From NCBI GenBank assembly GCA_964511945.1, contig CAZEHO010000013.1:7122-71121 (forward strand): a stretch of DNA of 64,000 nt, read 5' to 3'. The notes under the pieces are model-generated. The model was given only the letters and a program-made list of their open reading frames with translations, searched no databases and was not told the DNA's origin. This DNA is from CAZEHO01 sp964511945 (GTDB lineage Bacteria; Actinomycetota; Acidimicrobiia; Spongiisociales; UBA11373). The position numbers and the translations under genes were made by a program. This document shows, one piece after another, positions 26,074 through 35,099 of this stretch. Every line of letters starts with the position of its first letter. Within the stretch, counting starts at the first letter, position 1.

Positions 26074-27251
26074 TGGGGAACCTTCTCGTCGTCGGATCGA
26101 TCGGCCATCTCCCACACCGGGTTCTGCCCGCCGCGAAAGTGCCGGACGGCGCCTTTGAGTTGCGCCACGTTGCTGTCGACGAGGAACTTGGGTACGTATC
26201 CGACCTTGCCGAGGTGCTCGCCGGCGAACGCCACCCCGTAGAAGGTCACCTGAAGGGCGAACGCCGCGAGACCGAACGGCGCTGCCAGCCCGGCCAGGCC
26301 CCGCCAGCCGGATCCAGTTCCGGGGAGGATCACCGCAAGGCCGGATGCGACGAATGCCGCCGCCATGGCGACCGGCAGGACAGGCCGCAGCAGCTTGTGC
26401 GACGTGAGCTGCCACATGATGATCGGCCGGCGCCACGGATAGGAGGAGAGCCGGGAGTACTGCTTCAGGTGCCCGGCGATGATCCGGGTGCGGCGCTCGG
26501 CCTCTTCGGCTGCGGTCGCCGACACCCGTTCTGTCGAGATCGCCCGGTCGGCATACACGACCCGGTAGCCGTCCTTCACGGCCTCCATTGCGATCCAGGC
26601 GTCGTTGTTGACCACCCAGGGCGGCGCCGGGGAGAACAGCGAACGACGCACGGCGAAGATCTCGCCGTTGACACCCATGGAGCAGCCCAGGCGGGTCTCG
26701 GCGCGGCGAATGGCCGATTCATAGCGCCAGTAGAGACCCTCGGAGTACCCGAGGCCGTCGTCGGAGAGCACCGTCTTGTGCCCGGTGACGACACCGACGG
26801 TGGGATCGGCGAACGGTGCCGCCATCTCACGGAGTGCGTCGCGGTGATAGCTGCAGTTGGCATCGGAGAAGACGACGACGTCACCGCGGGCGTGCGCCAT
26901 GGCCCGGTTCAGTGCGGCCATCTTCCCGCGGCGTTCCGGGTGCCACAGGAGTTCGACGCCGCGATCGGACCAGCGGCGGGCAATCTCGGGGGTGGCGTCG
27001 TCGGAGCCGTCGGCGGCGACGATGATCTGCAGCCGATCGCTTGGGTAGTTCAGTTCCAACGACTCGGTGATCTTGCGCTCGATCACCGCTTCCTCGTTGT
27101 AGGCGGCGATTACCAGCGTGAGACCCGGGTTGTGGGTGACGTCATCGCGGCGTTCCGGCCGCAATCGGCTCGCCACGGTGACGAGGATCGGGTATCCGGC
27201 GTAGGTGTAGAGGATGACGGCGACGGCCGACCAGAACACGACGGCGATCAT
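26070..27251 (-). CDS. Membrane-bound family 2 glycosyltransferase (NodC/BcsA-like)
   Basis: 393 residues. One N-terminal helix (MIAVVFWSAVAVILYTYAGYP), a GT-A domain with VIAAYNEEAVIERK, VAADGSDDAT and VVFSDANCSY, a WVVNNDAWIAMEA acceptor region, and 2-3 C-terminal helices. It builds glycan chain from nucleotide sugars at the inner membrane face. Both neighbours overlap by 4 nt, so it belongs to one long transcript with the other polysaccharide genes. Confidence 0.87.
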   Translation of the reverse strand: MIAVVFWSAVAVILYTYAGYPILVTVASRLRPERRDDVTHNPGLTLVIAAYNEEAVIERKITESLELNYPSDRLQIIVAADGSDDATPEIARRWSDRGVELLWHPERRGKMAALNRAMAHARGDVVVFSDANCSYHRDALREMAAPFADPTVGVVTGHKTVLSDDGLGYSEGLYWRYESAIRRAETRLGCSMGVNGEIFAVRRSLFSPAPPWVVNNDAWIAMEAVKDGYRVVYADRAISTERVSATAAEEAERRTRIIAGHLKQYSRLSSYPWRRPIIMWQLTSHKLLRPVLPVAMAAAFVASGLAVILPGTGSGWRGLAGLAAPFGLAAFALQVTFYGVAFAGEHLGKVGYVPKFLVDSNVAQLKGAVRHFRGGQNPVWEMADRSDDEKVPQ

Positions 27252-28474
27252 GAGAGCTGCTCCTCACGGGCGATGGATCGACAGACCCCGAGCACGGTGG
27301 TTGCGATCGCCGTCCACCCGAAGGCTTCATCCGCCCACTGCTTGGCCCGCCGGCCCATGGCGGCGGCTTCGGTCGGATCGTCGAGGAGCTTCACCATTGC
27401 TCTCACCAATGCATCGTGGTCCTCGGGCGGGACGATGAGCCCGGTGACACCGTGTTCGACGGCCTCGGGAAGAGCGCCGGTCTCGGTGACGACGACCGGG
27501 CGCTCGAAGGCGTAGGCGACCTGGAGCACTCCGCTCGCGGTGGCGCTCCGGTAGGGGAGGACGACGACCGACGCAGTCCGCATCAACCGTCCGACCTCAT
27601 CCATCGGCAGGTAGTGCGGGTCGATGACCACGTCGCTGCTGATGCCGAGCGCCTCCACCCGCGCTCGAAGTGCAATCGGATCGACTCCCGCCGGATGTCC
27701 GATGATCAGCAGCCCGGCGTCGACCTCACGGCGAACGTCGGCGAAGGCATCGATGAGGTCCTCGACACCCTTCGAAGGACGGATCCCGCCGAAGAAGAGC
27801 GCAACCGGCCGGCCGTCGGGGATTCCGTATCGGGTTCGGAGATCTCCGTCGCGATGCGAGGGCTCCAGGAACATCGCCTCATCACCATGGGGAATCAGGT
27901 GCAGGCGATCCGGCGCGACCTGCGGGAAGAGACCGAGGAACCGGTCGCGATTCGCCTGACCGTGGTGGAAGATCGCACGGAGCAAAGGGAACACTTCACC
28001 GTTCCAGCGACGGGTGAGGCGCCGGACCGCTCCGAAACGGGACTCCCGGGGCTCGAACTCGTGACAGATCTGGGCCAGGGCGATGCCCCTGCGGCTCAAC
28101 CGGCGCAGCCAGAAGACCTGGAAGGGGAACCGGATGATGCTGAGGATTGCGACCTCAGGGCGGTGGCGGATCAGGCGCCTCGTGAGCACTTCCCACGCCC
28201 AGGCGTACCGGACCGCTCGCCAGGCTCGCCGGATCCGGCGACCGATCATCGCTACCCGCCCACCCGTCCGGGCCGGGTCCTCGATGGCCGGCCACAGCGG
28301 AATCACCGGACGGACTTCGAAGCGATGGGGCAGGTCGCGCAGTTCGTAGTGGCGGCCGGTGAACAGCGTGACTTCTGCTCCGGCGTCGTGCAGCGCACCA
28401 CACAGCTGATGGGCGTAGTGGATCAGCCCTCCGGCCCCATCCTGCTCGACCACGGCAATCCGCAGCGGAGTCAT
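27248..28474 (-). CDS. Family 4 glycosyltransferase
   Basis: 408 residues, GT-B fold. N-terminal RIAVVEQDGAGGLIHYAHQL, then the donor domain with ALFFGGIRPSKGVEDLIDAF and the EX7E-like region ATASGVLQVAYAFERPVVVTETGALPE. It lies between two glycosyltransferase genes with 4-nt overlaps. It adds a sugar to the lipid-linked repeat unit; sugar identity unknown. Confidence 0.87.
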   Translation of the reverse strand: MTPLRIAVVEQDGAGGLIHYAHQLCGALHDAGAEVTLFTGRHYELRDLPHRFEVRPVIPLWPAIEDPARTGGRVAMIGRRIRRAWRAVRYAWAWEVLTRRLIRHRPEVAILSIIRFPFQVFWLRRLSRRGIALAQICHEFEPRESRFGAVRRLTRRWNGEVFPLLRAIFHHGQANRDRFLGLFPQVAPDRLHLIPHGDEAMFLEPSHRDGDLRTRYGIPDGRPVALFFGGIRPSKGVEDLIDAFADVRREVDAGLLIIGHPAGVDPIALRARVEALGISSDVVIDPHYLPMDEVGRLMRTASVVVLPYRSATASGVLQVAYAFERPVVVTETGALPEAVEHGVTGLIVPPEDHDALVRAMVKLLDDPTEAAAMGRRAKQWADEAFGWTAIATTVLGVCRSIAREEQLS

Positions 28475-29673
28475 GATGCCGACCTCCCGGCCAGGAACCG
28501 GTACTCCTCGACCAGTTCTGCGGCCTGGCGACGCAAGTCGAAGCGTGCCTCTGCGATCCGGCGTCCGACCCGGCCCATGACGGCCGCCTGCATCGGGTTG
28601 GCGAGTAGGCGGGCGACCGGTGCGGTGAGGGCATCCGGGTCGCCCGGCGGCACCAGGTAGCCGCTGTGGTCGTCAACGACCATCTCCGGGGTGCCTCCCA
28701 CCGTCGATGCAACGACGGGTAGCGACGCCGCCATGGCCTCCACCAGCACGGTGGGGAGGGCTTCGGTGAGCGAGGGAAGCACGAAGACATCGGCGGCGGC
28801 CAGGAGCCGGCCGATGTCAGTCCGGACACCGGCGAAGACAACCCGGTCGGCGACGCCGAGGTCGCGGGCGAGGGTTTCGAGGTGAGGGCGGTGGTCGCCG
28901 TCGCCGACTATGAGGTAGCGGGTATCCGGCACTTCATCGATCACGGCCGGCAGCGCCGTGATCATGTGCTGCAGGCCCTTTGGCTCCCGCAAGACCGCCA
29001 CGGTAAGCAGAAGAGGAGCGTCGGGCGGGATCCGCAGTTCGCGACGGGCGATCGAACCGGTTCCGGGGGCGGCGGTGAAGTCGCCAAGGTCGATCCCGTT
29101 GTGCAGGGTGATCACACGCCCCGGATTGAGACCGGCGACGGCCATGTGATGGACGCGAGCACTTTCCGACACGGCAATCACCCGGTCCGCAAAGCGCCGC
29201 AGCACCCACGCCATCAGCCGGAAGCGCCGGGCGTCCCTCGAACCCGCTTCGGGCCGGTCGAGGGTGTGGAGCGTGCTGACGGCCGGAATGCCCCGCCGAT
29301 GGGCTGCGATCGTTCCCAGCACGTTCGAGAACTCCAGCTGGGTGTGAACGATGTGTGGTTCGACCTCGTCGATGAGGCGGGCGACCTTGCGGTACGCGCC
29401 TCGTTGGCGCAACCGATCGATCCCCAGATCAATGATCGGGATGCCGAGTGACCGGATGGGCTCGGCAAGCGGATTGCCGAGACGCTCCTGGCAGACCGCA
29501 ACGACCGGTTCGACACGATTGGCAGCCAGATGGCGGAGATACGCGGCGAGCAGCGTCTCGGCGCCGCCCGGACCTAGAGAGTCGATGAGGTAGAGCACGC
29601 GCATGGGTGCCGGAACCGGTGCATGGATCGGAGCCGGGATCAATTGGCGCGTCTCGGTGGGAGGTGCGTTCAT
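28471..29673 (-). CDS. Family 4 glycosyltransferase
   Basis: 400 residues, GT-B fold. After a Pro-rich N-terminus comes MRVLYLIDSLGPGGAETLLAAY with the acceptor-side glycine loop, SNVLGTIAAHRRGIPAVSTLH, and the donor-binding VFVLPSLTEALPTVLVEAMAASLPVVAS with its EX7E pair. It is close in type to the next gene and coupled to it by a 4-nt overlap. An ATG within the first 25 residues may be the real start, since the first ~23 residues are low-complexity. Confidence 0.86.
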   Translation of the reverse strand: MNAPPTETRQLIPAPIHAPVPAPMRVLYLIDSLGPGGAETLLAAYLRHLAANRVEPVVAVCQERLGNPLAEPIRSLGIPIIDLGIDRLRQRGAYRKVARLIDEVEPHIVHTQLEFSNVLGTIAAHRRGIPAVSTLHTLDRPEAGSRDARRFRLMAWVLRRFADRVIAVSESARVHHMAVAGLNPGRVITLHNGIDLGDFTAAPGTGSIARRELRIPPDAPLLLTVAVLREPKGLQHMITALPAVIDEVPDTRYLIVGDGDHRPHLETLARDLGVADRVVFAGVRTDIGRLLAAADVFVLPSLTEALPTVLVEAMAASLPVVASTVGGTPEMVVDDHSGYLVPPGDPDALTAPVARLLANPMQAAVMGRVGRRIAEARFDLRRQAAELVEEYRFLAGRSAS

Positions 29674-31178
29674 TCCTCACCACCTTCTTCGGCAGATCCG
29701 GCGCCTTGCCTCAGTGAGATCCAGCCGAGAATCCGGCGCGACGCTTCCCGGTCCACCCGGACCAGCACCAGGGCATATGCGGTTGCGCCGGCGATCGCCG
29801 TTGCCGCCAGTGCCACGACCGGCGGAGCACCGGAGGTTGCGATGAGCATGGCCCCGGCGGCGGCGGCAAGCCCGGTTCCGGCTGCGAGTGAGGGAGCAGC
29901 TTGGCGGAACACCTCGGCCGGACTAATCCCGACAACCCGGCGGGCCACCAGGAGCCGAAGCCCGGTGTCGATGATCGAGACCCCGGCATGGGCCCAGGCC
30001 ACGCCGACGATGCCCCAGCGAGCACCGAAGAGAAGCGCCGGAAGCAGCAGGAACAGGTCGAGCAACCCGAGCTTGGCGAGGATGTCGGGGCGGCCGATCG
30101 CTTTGTAGACATCGCCGATGTTCACCCCGATCGAACCGATCAGCGAGAACACGGCCATGACCCGGAGTACCGGAATGGCGGCCCGCCATTGCTCACCGAA
30201 CAGTGTGAGGACGATCGGTTCGGCGGCGATCAGCAGGCCGACGCAGATCGGCACGACGACCATGAGCGAGTAGCGAACCGTAGCGAAGAAGCCCTGGACG
30301 AGGAGGTCCCTTCGCTGCTGGATGCTTGAGAAGAACGGGAACATCGCTCCCGCCACGACTCGCCAGATCGACTGGACCAGCATTTCCGGCAGCCGGTAGG
30401 CGATGGTGTAGATGCCGAGAGCCACGTCACCGAGGAGCCGTCCGACGATCACGTAGTCGGCGTTCAACCAGATCGCGTACTGGATGTCGTTGGCGATCAG
30501 CGGCATCCCGAAGCGCATCAGCGGCCGGATCAGATGACGGTGGATCTCGAAGCGGGGCTTCCACCCGGTGACGGCGCGGGCAAGGATGGCGCCGGCGAGT
30601 GCCCCGGCGAGCTGGCCCCACACCAGCGACCAGACGCCCGCTCCGAGCACCGCGGTGGTGATGGCGACCAGGCCCTTGACGAGGGCGTTCCCGGTGTCGG
30701 GGATCAGCTTCCGGCGGAACCTCAGGTCCCGGCGCAGCAGCACCACGTGGATCGCTCCGAGCGATTCCAGGAGGAAGGTGAATGCCAGGACCCGCAGGAT
30801 CGGGACCACCAGCGGCTCCCGGAAGAACCCCGCCACCCACGGCGCCGACAGGGCGGTGATCGCGGTCAGAACGGCTCCGATAATGAGGTTTAGGGTGAAC
30901 ACGGTCTGCGCCGCTTCCTCGGGGTCCTCGCGGCGCTGGATCAGAGCAGCTCCGAGACCCATGTCGCGCAGCACGGTCAGGTAGGCGATCGCCACGGTTG
31001 CGAATCCGACGAGCCCGAAGTCCTCGGGCGTCAGCAGGCGGGCGAGGATCGCCATCGTGGCCAGCACAAGCAGCCTGCCGGAGGCGAACGACAGGTAATT
31101 CCACAGCACCGCGTGCGCCGCTGTGGTGGCCAGACCGTTGGAACGATCCGTCGTGGCACTCTCGACCGGGGTGCTCAT
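29670..31178 (-). CDS. Polysaccharide flippase (Wzx/MOP family)
   Basis: 502 residues from ATG 31178. About 12-14 helices with the family opening LWNYLSFASGRLLVLATMAILARLLTPEDFGLVG, then LRDMGLGAALIQRRE and FRRKLIPDTGNALVKG. It moves the lipid-linked repeat unit across the membrane. It starts inside the stop of the O-antigen ligase gene (4 nt) and ends overlapping the next glycosyltransferase. The minus frame stays open upstream to 32138, but that part is Arg-rich shadow sequence inside the ligase gene. Confidence 0.88.
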   Translation of the reverse strand: MSTPVESATTDRSNGLATTAAHAVLWNYLSFASGRLLVLATMAILARLLTPEDFGLVGFATVAIAYLTVLRDMGLGAALIQRREDPEEAAQTVFTLNLIIGAVLTAITALSAPWVAGFFREPLVVPILRVLAFTFLLESLGAIHVVLLRRDLRFRRKLIPDTGNALVKGLVAITTAVLGAGVWSLVWGQLAGALAGAILARAVTGWKPRFEIHRHLIRPLMRFGMPLIANDIQYAIWLNADYVIVGRLLGDVALGIYTIAYRLPEMLVQSIWRVVAGAMFPFFSSIQQRRDLLVQGFFATVRYSLMVVVPICVGLLIAAEPIVLTLFGEQWRAAIPVLRVMAVFSLIGSIGVNIGDVYKAIGRPDILAKLGLLDLFLLLPALLFGARWGIVGVAWAHAGVSIIDTGLRLLVARRVVGISPAEVFRQAAPSLAAGTGLAAAAGAMLIATSGAPPVVALAATAIAGATAYALVLVRVDREASRRILGWISLRQGAGSAEEGGEE

Positions 31179-32647
31179 GTCGCGACCGCCGGCTCTTCGG
31201 CTGCGATCTCTGATGGCTCGGCGGCTTCGGCCGCGGCGACGTTTGGCAGTGCCAGCGCGACACCGAGAAACACCCAGAAGAGGCGAGCGAAATCGAGGTG
31301 GAGGAACACAGAGGTCACCAGGTGCCCGACGAGGGCAACGCCAACCGCATAGGCAATGGCAGCCTCGTCCGTCCTGCCGGCGGCGCGCAGTGCTCGGCGG
31401 GAGCGGACGACGGCGCCGAACGCGGCGATCAGGAGGACGCCGAACGCAGCAACGCCGGCGATCCCGGTTTCGGATGCCACCTCCAGGAAGAGGTTGTGCG
31501 GCTCGCGGGCGGTAGCGGAGAGGTCGATCCCGAGACTGCGGGAGTACTCCTGGTAGTTGGCGGCGTAGTTGCCGTACCCGACTCCGAGGACCGGGTTGTC
31601 GAGCGCCATGCCGATGCCCGCTCCGACCTCGGCGGTTCGATACCTGATCGAGATGTCGGTCGAGGCGTCGACCGAACCGATCTGGCCGAGCGTTGCGAGA
31701 CGGTCGATGTACGTGTCCGGGAGGACCGGAAAGAGCGCGACCGCGCCGATAACGATCGTGGCCATCGTTGCCGGCTTGGGTGGGTTGGTGATGAGCATGA
31801 GCCCGCAGACCACCGCCAGACCGAGTGCTCCTCCTCGTGAGAACGTCATCACGGTGGCCACCGCGATGACCGCGGCCGCGTATCCGGCAGCGAGCCTCAA
31901 CCAGAGCCGGCGCTCCCGCCACATTCGATCGAGCGCCAGCGGCAGCACCATCACCAGCAGTTGCGCGTAGAAGTTGGCGTCGCCGATCGGGCCCGAGATC
32001 CGAACGTCGTCGGTGCTGCCGACGATGTTCTCGACCGAGGACTGGGCGAATCCAAGGAACGCCGAGTCGTAGCTGCCGGTGGCGACCTGAATCACCGAGA
32101 GGGTGCCGAGCAGGGCCGCACCGCCGATGAACACCCACACCATGCGGCGGAGTGACCTTCCGCGATGCAGCAAGACGCCGATGAGAACGGCGAGAGAGCC
32201 GTCCTTCACGAGCGATTCGAATTCGAGCATGCCCGCGTCCCGGTCGATTGCCACGAGCAGTGACCCGGCAGCGACGAGCACATAGGCCCCGATGACGAGC
32301 AGGGCGCGGCCACCCCCGGCCGGTCGCTCACCCGACACCACCCAACGGGCCGTGATGCCGACCCCGATGGCGACCGCGGTCGGCTGGAACAACGAGGGGG
32401 CGTTATGGAACTCGGTCGCGACCTCGGCCAGTCGCAACACGGCGAACGTCGCTATCGCGAACAGGGCCCAGTCGGCTTCGATGACGACGGCGGCGGCCCC
32501 GGCAAGTCCGAGAGCGACGACGACCGCAAGCTTGGGGTCGAGCGGCAGAGTGACGGCCATCCCGGCTGCAGCACCGACCGCCAGGGCTGCGGCGACTGCC
32601 GCGTTCCGGCCCCCCGGGGCAATGCCCGGATGGGCGCGGAGGCTCAT
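31175..32647 (-). CDS. O-antigen ligase/polymerase-like membrane protein
   Basis: 490 residues, about 12 hydrophobic helices. The long periplasmic loop near residues 330-400 holds VLGVGYGNYAANY and AREPHNLFLEVASETG, the H-N-x-F/L pattern of Wzy_C/WaaL-type proteins. It either joins repeat units or ligates them to an acceptor. It lies between the chain-length protein and the flippase with 4-nt overlaps, the classic Wzx/Wzy/Wzz arrangement. Confidence 0.85.
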   Translation of the reverse strand: MSLRAHPGIAPGGRNAAVAAALAVGAAAGMAVTLPLDPKLAVVVALGLAGAAAVVIEADWALFAIATFAVLRLAEVATEFHNAPSLFQPTAVAIGVGITARWVVSGERPAGGGRALLVIGAYVLVAAGSLLVAIDRDAGMLEFESLVKDGSLAVLIGVLLHRGRSLRRMVWVFIGGAALLGTLSVIQVATGSYDSAFLGFAQSSVENIVGSTDDVRISGPIGDANFYAQLLVMVLPLALDRMWRERRLWLRLAAGYAAAVIAVATVMTFSRGGALGLAVVCGLMLITNPPKPATMATIVIGAVALFPVLPDTYIDRLATLGQIGSVDASTDISIRYRTAEVGAGIGMALDNPVLGVGYGNYAANYQEYSRSLGIDLSATAREPHNLFLEVASETGIAGVAAFGVLLIAAFGAVVRSRRALRAAGRTDEAAIAYAVGVALVGHLVTSVFLHLDFARLFWVFLGVALALPNVAAAEAAEPSEIAAEEPAVAT

Positions 32648-33339
32648 CCGGTGCCCGTTGCTCGGCGGTCCCGGGCTGTCGGCAGCGGAGTCACGGTGGC
32701 ACCGGGGTCGCCGTAAGCATCGATCCGCACCATGATCTCGCGATGCCGCCGCTCCCGCGGTCCGTAGACGAGGAGGGCCAGACCTGCCCCGGCCAGCATC
32801 CCAAGCGCCGCTGCCAGCAGGGTCGTCTGGAAGAGACCGGGGTTGCTCGGCTCGGTTGGCACCTCGGGGAGATCCAGCGGGATCGTGGCGTAGATGCCGT
32901 AGAGCCCGACGAACCGCTCGCCACCGGTCCGGCCGACCGCGTCGACCAGATCGGTCAGCAGCACCGGGTCGGGTCCACTGACGGTGAGTTCGGCGATGTT
33001 CGCCTCGGGGAGGACGACGGCGGTGATCTCGTACTCCTGAAGCAGGTCCTCCGTGACGCCGATGCCGGCAGCGGCGTCCTGGGCAACCGCGTCGCTGGCG
33101 AGGATCTCGACGTAGGTCCCGACGACGGCCCGGCTCCGGGCGTCCTCGATGGTGCGCACGGTGTCGTTGATGCCGTTGGCATCGGTCTGAGCCGGTGAGA
33201 TCACGTAGGTTGCCGACGTCTCGTAGCTCCGGGGAGCGCTCTGGTTCAGGTAGGCGCCGACGGCGGCCGCAACCACCACGCCGATGACCACGAGATGCCA
33301 GCCTCTGCGCAGGGCACGGTATGCGGTGGCGGTGTCCAT
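32644..33339 (-). CDS. Chain-length determinant (Wzz/YveK-like) protein
   Basis: 231 residues. An N-terminal helix (LVVIGVVVAAAVGAYLN) opens into an extracytoplasmic domain with YETSATYVISPAQTD, and a second helix lies near residue 170 (TTLLAAALGMLAGAGLALLVYG). No tyrosine-kinase domain is fused. It controls length of the exported glycan. The gene ends overlapping the ligase gene by 4 nt, and the sugar transferase stop is 13 nt upstream. Confidence 0.83.
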   Translation of the reverse strand: MDTATAYRALRRGWHLVVIGVVVAAAVGAYLNQSAPRSYETSATYVISPAQTDANGINDTVRTIEDARSRAVVGTYVEILASDAVAQDAAAGIGVTEDLLQEYEITAVVLPEANIAELTVSGPDPVLLTDLVDAVGRTGGERFVGLYGIYATIPLDLPEVPTEPSNPGLFQTTLLAAALGMLAGAGLALLVYGPRERRHREIMVRIDAYGDPGATVTPLPTARDRRATGTG

Positions 33340-33352
33340 CAGTCTTCCCTTC

Positions 33353-34042
33353 TCACGCCGCGCCCCGGCGGCTCAGTACGGCGGGCACGGTTCGGACGAG
33401 GATCTGCAGGTCCATCCAGAAGCAGCGGCGCTGCACGTAGGCGATATCGAGACGGCTGCTGTCGCCGTATCCGGCGATGCCCCTGCCGTAGAGCTGCCAG
33501 AGGCCGGTGACCCCGGGCTTGGCGTCGAGCCGCTCGGTGTGCCAGAGCTCGAACTCCTCCGGCGCGAAGTCGTGCGGCCGCGGTCCAACGAGGCTCATCC
33601 GTCCGGCGAGGACGTCGAGCAGTTGGGGGAGTTCGTCGAGGCTGGTCGCTCGCAGGAAACGGCGGGGGCGGGTGACCCGGGGATCGTCGGTGATCTTGAA
33701 CAGCGGCCACTCCAACTCGTTGAGGTGGCGGAGCTGCCACTTCATCTCCTCGGCGTTCGGCACCATGGTGCGGAACTTCCTGATCACGATCGGGTTGCCG
33801 CTCTCGCCGGTGCGCTCCTGCTTGAAGAACGCCGGCGCCGAACGATCGTCGAGCTTGATCCACAGTGCGCAGAGCCCCAGGAGGGGAAGCCACAGCGGCG
33901 CTGCGGCGATCACGACGGTGAGATCGAAGAGCCGCTTCACGGTTCGGTACGCGGCGGGTGACAACAATGCGTCCTGTGGGTGGAGGCGGTCGACCCACTC
34001 GTGGCCCGACCACAGCATGGGACGGATCGTGGTCGAGGTCAT
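33353..34042 (-). CDS. Undecaprenyl-phosphate sugar-1-phosphate transferase (priming enzyme)
   Basis: 229 residues. The N-terminal ~60 residues hold one membrane helix (LFDLTVVIAAAPLWLPLLGLCALW); the catalytic part has FKQERTGESGNPIVIRKFRTM, SLDELPQLLDVLAGRMSLVGPRP, and KPGVTGLWQLYGRG. This is the WbaP/CpsE core family. It starts repeat-unit synthesis by moving a sugar 1-phosphate to undecaprenyl phosphate. It lacks the long N-terminal multi-helix region of WbaP. Coupled by 4 nt to the GGDEF-like gene upstream. Confidence 0.9.
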   Translation of the reverse strand: MTSTTIRPMLWSGHEWVDRLHPQDALLSPAAYRTVKRLFDLTVVIAAAPLWLPLLGLCALWIKLDDRSAPAFFKQERTGESGNPIVIRKFRTMVPNAEEMKWQLRHLNELEWPLFKITDDPRVTRPRRFLRATSLDELPQLLDVLAGRMSLVGPRPHDFAPEEFELWHTERLDAKPGVTGLWQLYGRGIAGYGDSSRLDIAYVQRRCFWMDLQILVRTVPAVLSRRGAA

Positions 34043-34896
34043 GTGTCGCTCCCGGGCGCCGCGGAGATCGCCCGGAGGCGAGGCGGCAGCGTCTGATCAC
34101 CGCCGAGGTGGCGTTCGGCAACTTCGACCAACTGCTCGAAGCTCACCGCCTGATCGGGGAACGAGGCCGAGCCGGATTCCAGCTTTAGTCCGACGGCAGA
34201 GGCGGCCCGCTGAATGCGTTCCACCAGCAAGCCGGCACCGTCGTCGTCGGTTTCCGGGGAAACGACCAGGTAATGCCCGGTCCTGGCGTCCTCGAAAAGG
34301 ATGTCCGACCGCCGCAACTGGCGTGCGATGAGGCGGCCGAGATTGCCGCGCACGTAGCGGGATCGAATCGCCCGCTGCACTTCCTCGGCGGAGCGCTCGA
34401 CCGCCACCTCGAAGCTGGTGGCATCCGGTGCCAGGACGGTGACCGAGAGTGGACGCTCATGCCGCCGGCTGCGGGCCATTTCGGTGAGAATCTCGTTGCC
34501 GGCCTCGGGGCCGTCGAGGGGGAGCGCCGGATTGTCTCCGAAGGCGACGGCGGCGAGCGCACTGTCGAGACCGTGCAAACCGCGCGCAATCCGCTGCGTC
34601 AGCACACACGCCATGACTACGAAGGCACCTTCGGTGATGACCAGGTAGATCTCTCCTGCCAACCCGACGGCGGTTCCGGCCAGCACCCGCACGATCAGGA
34701 ACGGCAGCAGCGCGGCAGCGGCCAGCGTCTGGGGACGGCTCCGATGCAGCGAGGACCGTCCGAGCACGAAGGCGACGAGTCCGCCTGCATAAAGGAACAC
34801 CCACCACGGAAGCGACGATTCGCCGACACGATCAATCGTGATTGCGCCCGCATAGAGCACGATCAAACCGACGAGTGGGCGTCGCACCTGACTCAT
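34039..34896 (-). CDS. Membrane protein with degenerate GGDEF-like domain
   Basis: 285 residues. Four or so N-terminal helices (to residue ~100) are followed by a domain shaped like a GGDEF domain: SVTVLAPDATSFE near the start and LVVSPETDDDGAGLLVERIQ and SGSASFPDQAVSFEQLVEVAERHL at the end. The signature that should read (G/S)GDEF is replaced by EDARTGHY, so cyclase activity is not expected. It heads the polysaccharide operon, immediately before the priming transferase (4-nt overlap). It may sense a signal or c-di-GMP; this is inference. Confidence 0.6.
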   Translation of the reverse strand: MSQVRRPLVGLIVLYAGAITIDRVGESSLPWWVFLYAGGLVAFVLGRSSLHRSRPQTLAAAALLPFLIVRVLAGTAVGLAGEIYLVITEGAFVVMACVLTQRIARGLHGLDSALAAVAFGDNPALPLDGPEAGNEILTEMARSRRHERPLSVTVLAPDATSFEVAVERSAEEVQRAIRSRYVRGNLGRLIARQLRRSDILFEDARTGHYLVVSPETDDDGAGLLVERIQRAASAVGLKLESGSASFPDQAVSFEQLVEVAERHLGGDQTLPPRLRAISAAPGSDT

Positions 34897-34965
34897 GGCA
34901 ACCCTCCTGGCCGCGATGGGCCGCTCTCAGCACAGCGTGAGGTCAACATCACTACATTGAGTAGC

Positions 34966-34993
34966 AGATTATCTCGGTTTCGCCCCATGTCAA
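34966..34993 (-). promoter_or_regulatory. Candidate housekeeping-type promoter for the polysaccharide operon
   Basis: On the minus strand a perfect TTGACA (34988-34993) is followed 16 nt later by TAATCT (34966-34971), or 14 nt later by GATAAT. The stretch is AT-rich compared with the flanks. It sits 70 nt before the GGDEF-like gene and no other promoter-like match is seen in the ~9.9-kb run downstream. Confidence 0.45.
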
Positions 34994-35004
34994 CTACTTT
35001 CTGT

Positions 35005-35032
35005 GGTCGACTATACCCTCGATCAGTCGACC
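35005..35032. promoter_or_regulatory. Perfect 8-bp inverted repeat between divergent genes
   Basis: GGTCGACT (35005-35012) and AGTCGACC (35025-35032) are exact inverted copies with a 12-nt spacer. The site lies just upstream of the minus-strand TTGACA and within the divergent region before the Nif3-like gene. It could be an operator. Confidence 0.4.
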
Positions 35033-35099
35033 CGTGAAGTGAGTTTCGGCGGGTCCGGGGGGCGCCTTGATTGAATCTGCGCCGGTACCATTTCGGTCC

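Noticed and set aside
29670..32138. 822-codon flippase with long N-terminus
   Set aside because: The part upstream of 31178 is Arg/Gly-rich shadow inside the O-antigen ligase gene; the flippase starts with a typical first helix after ATG 31178.
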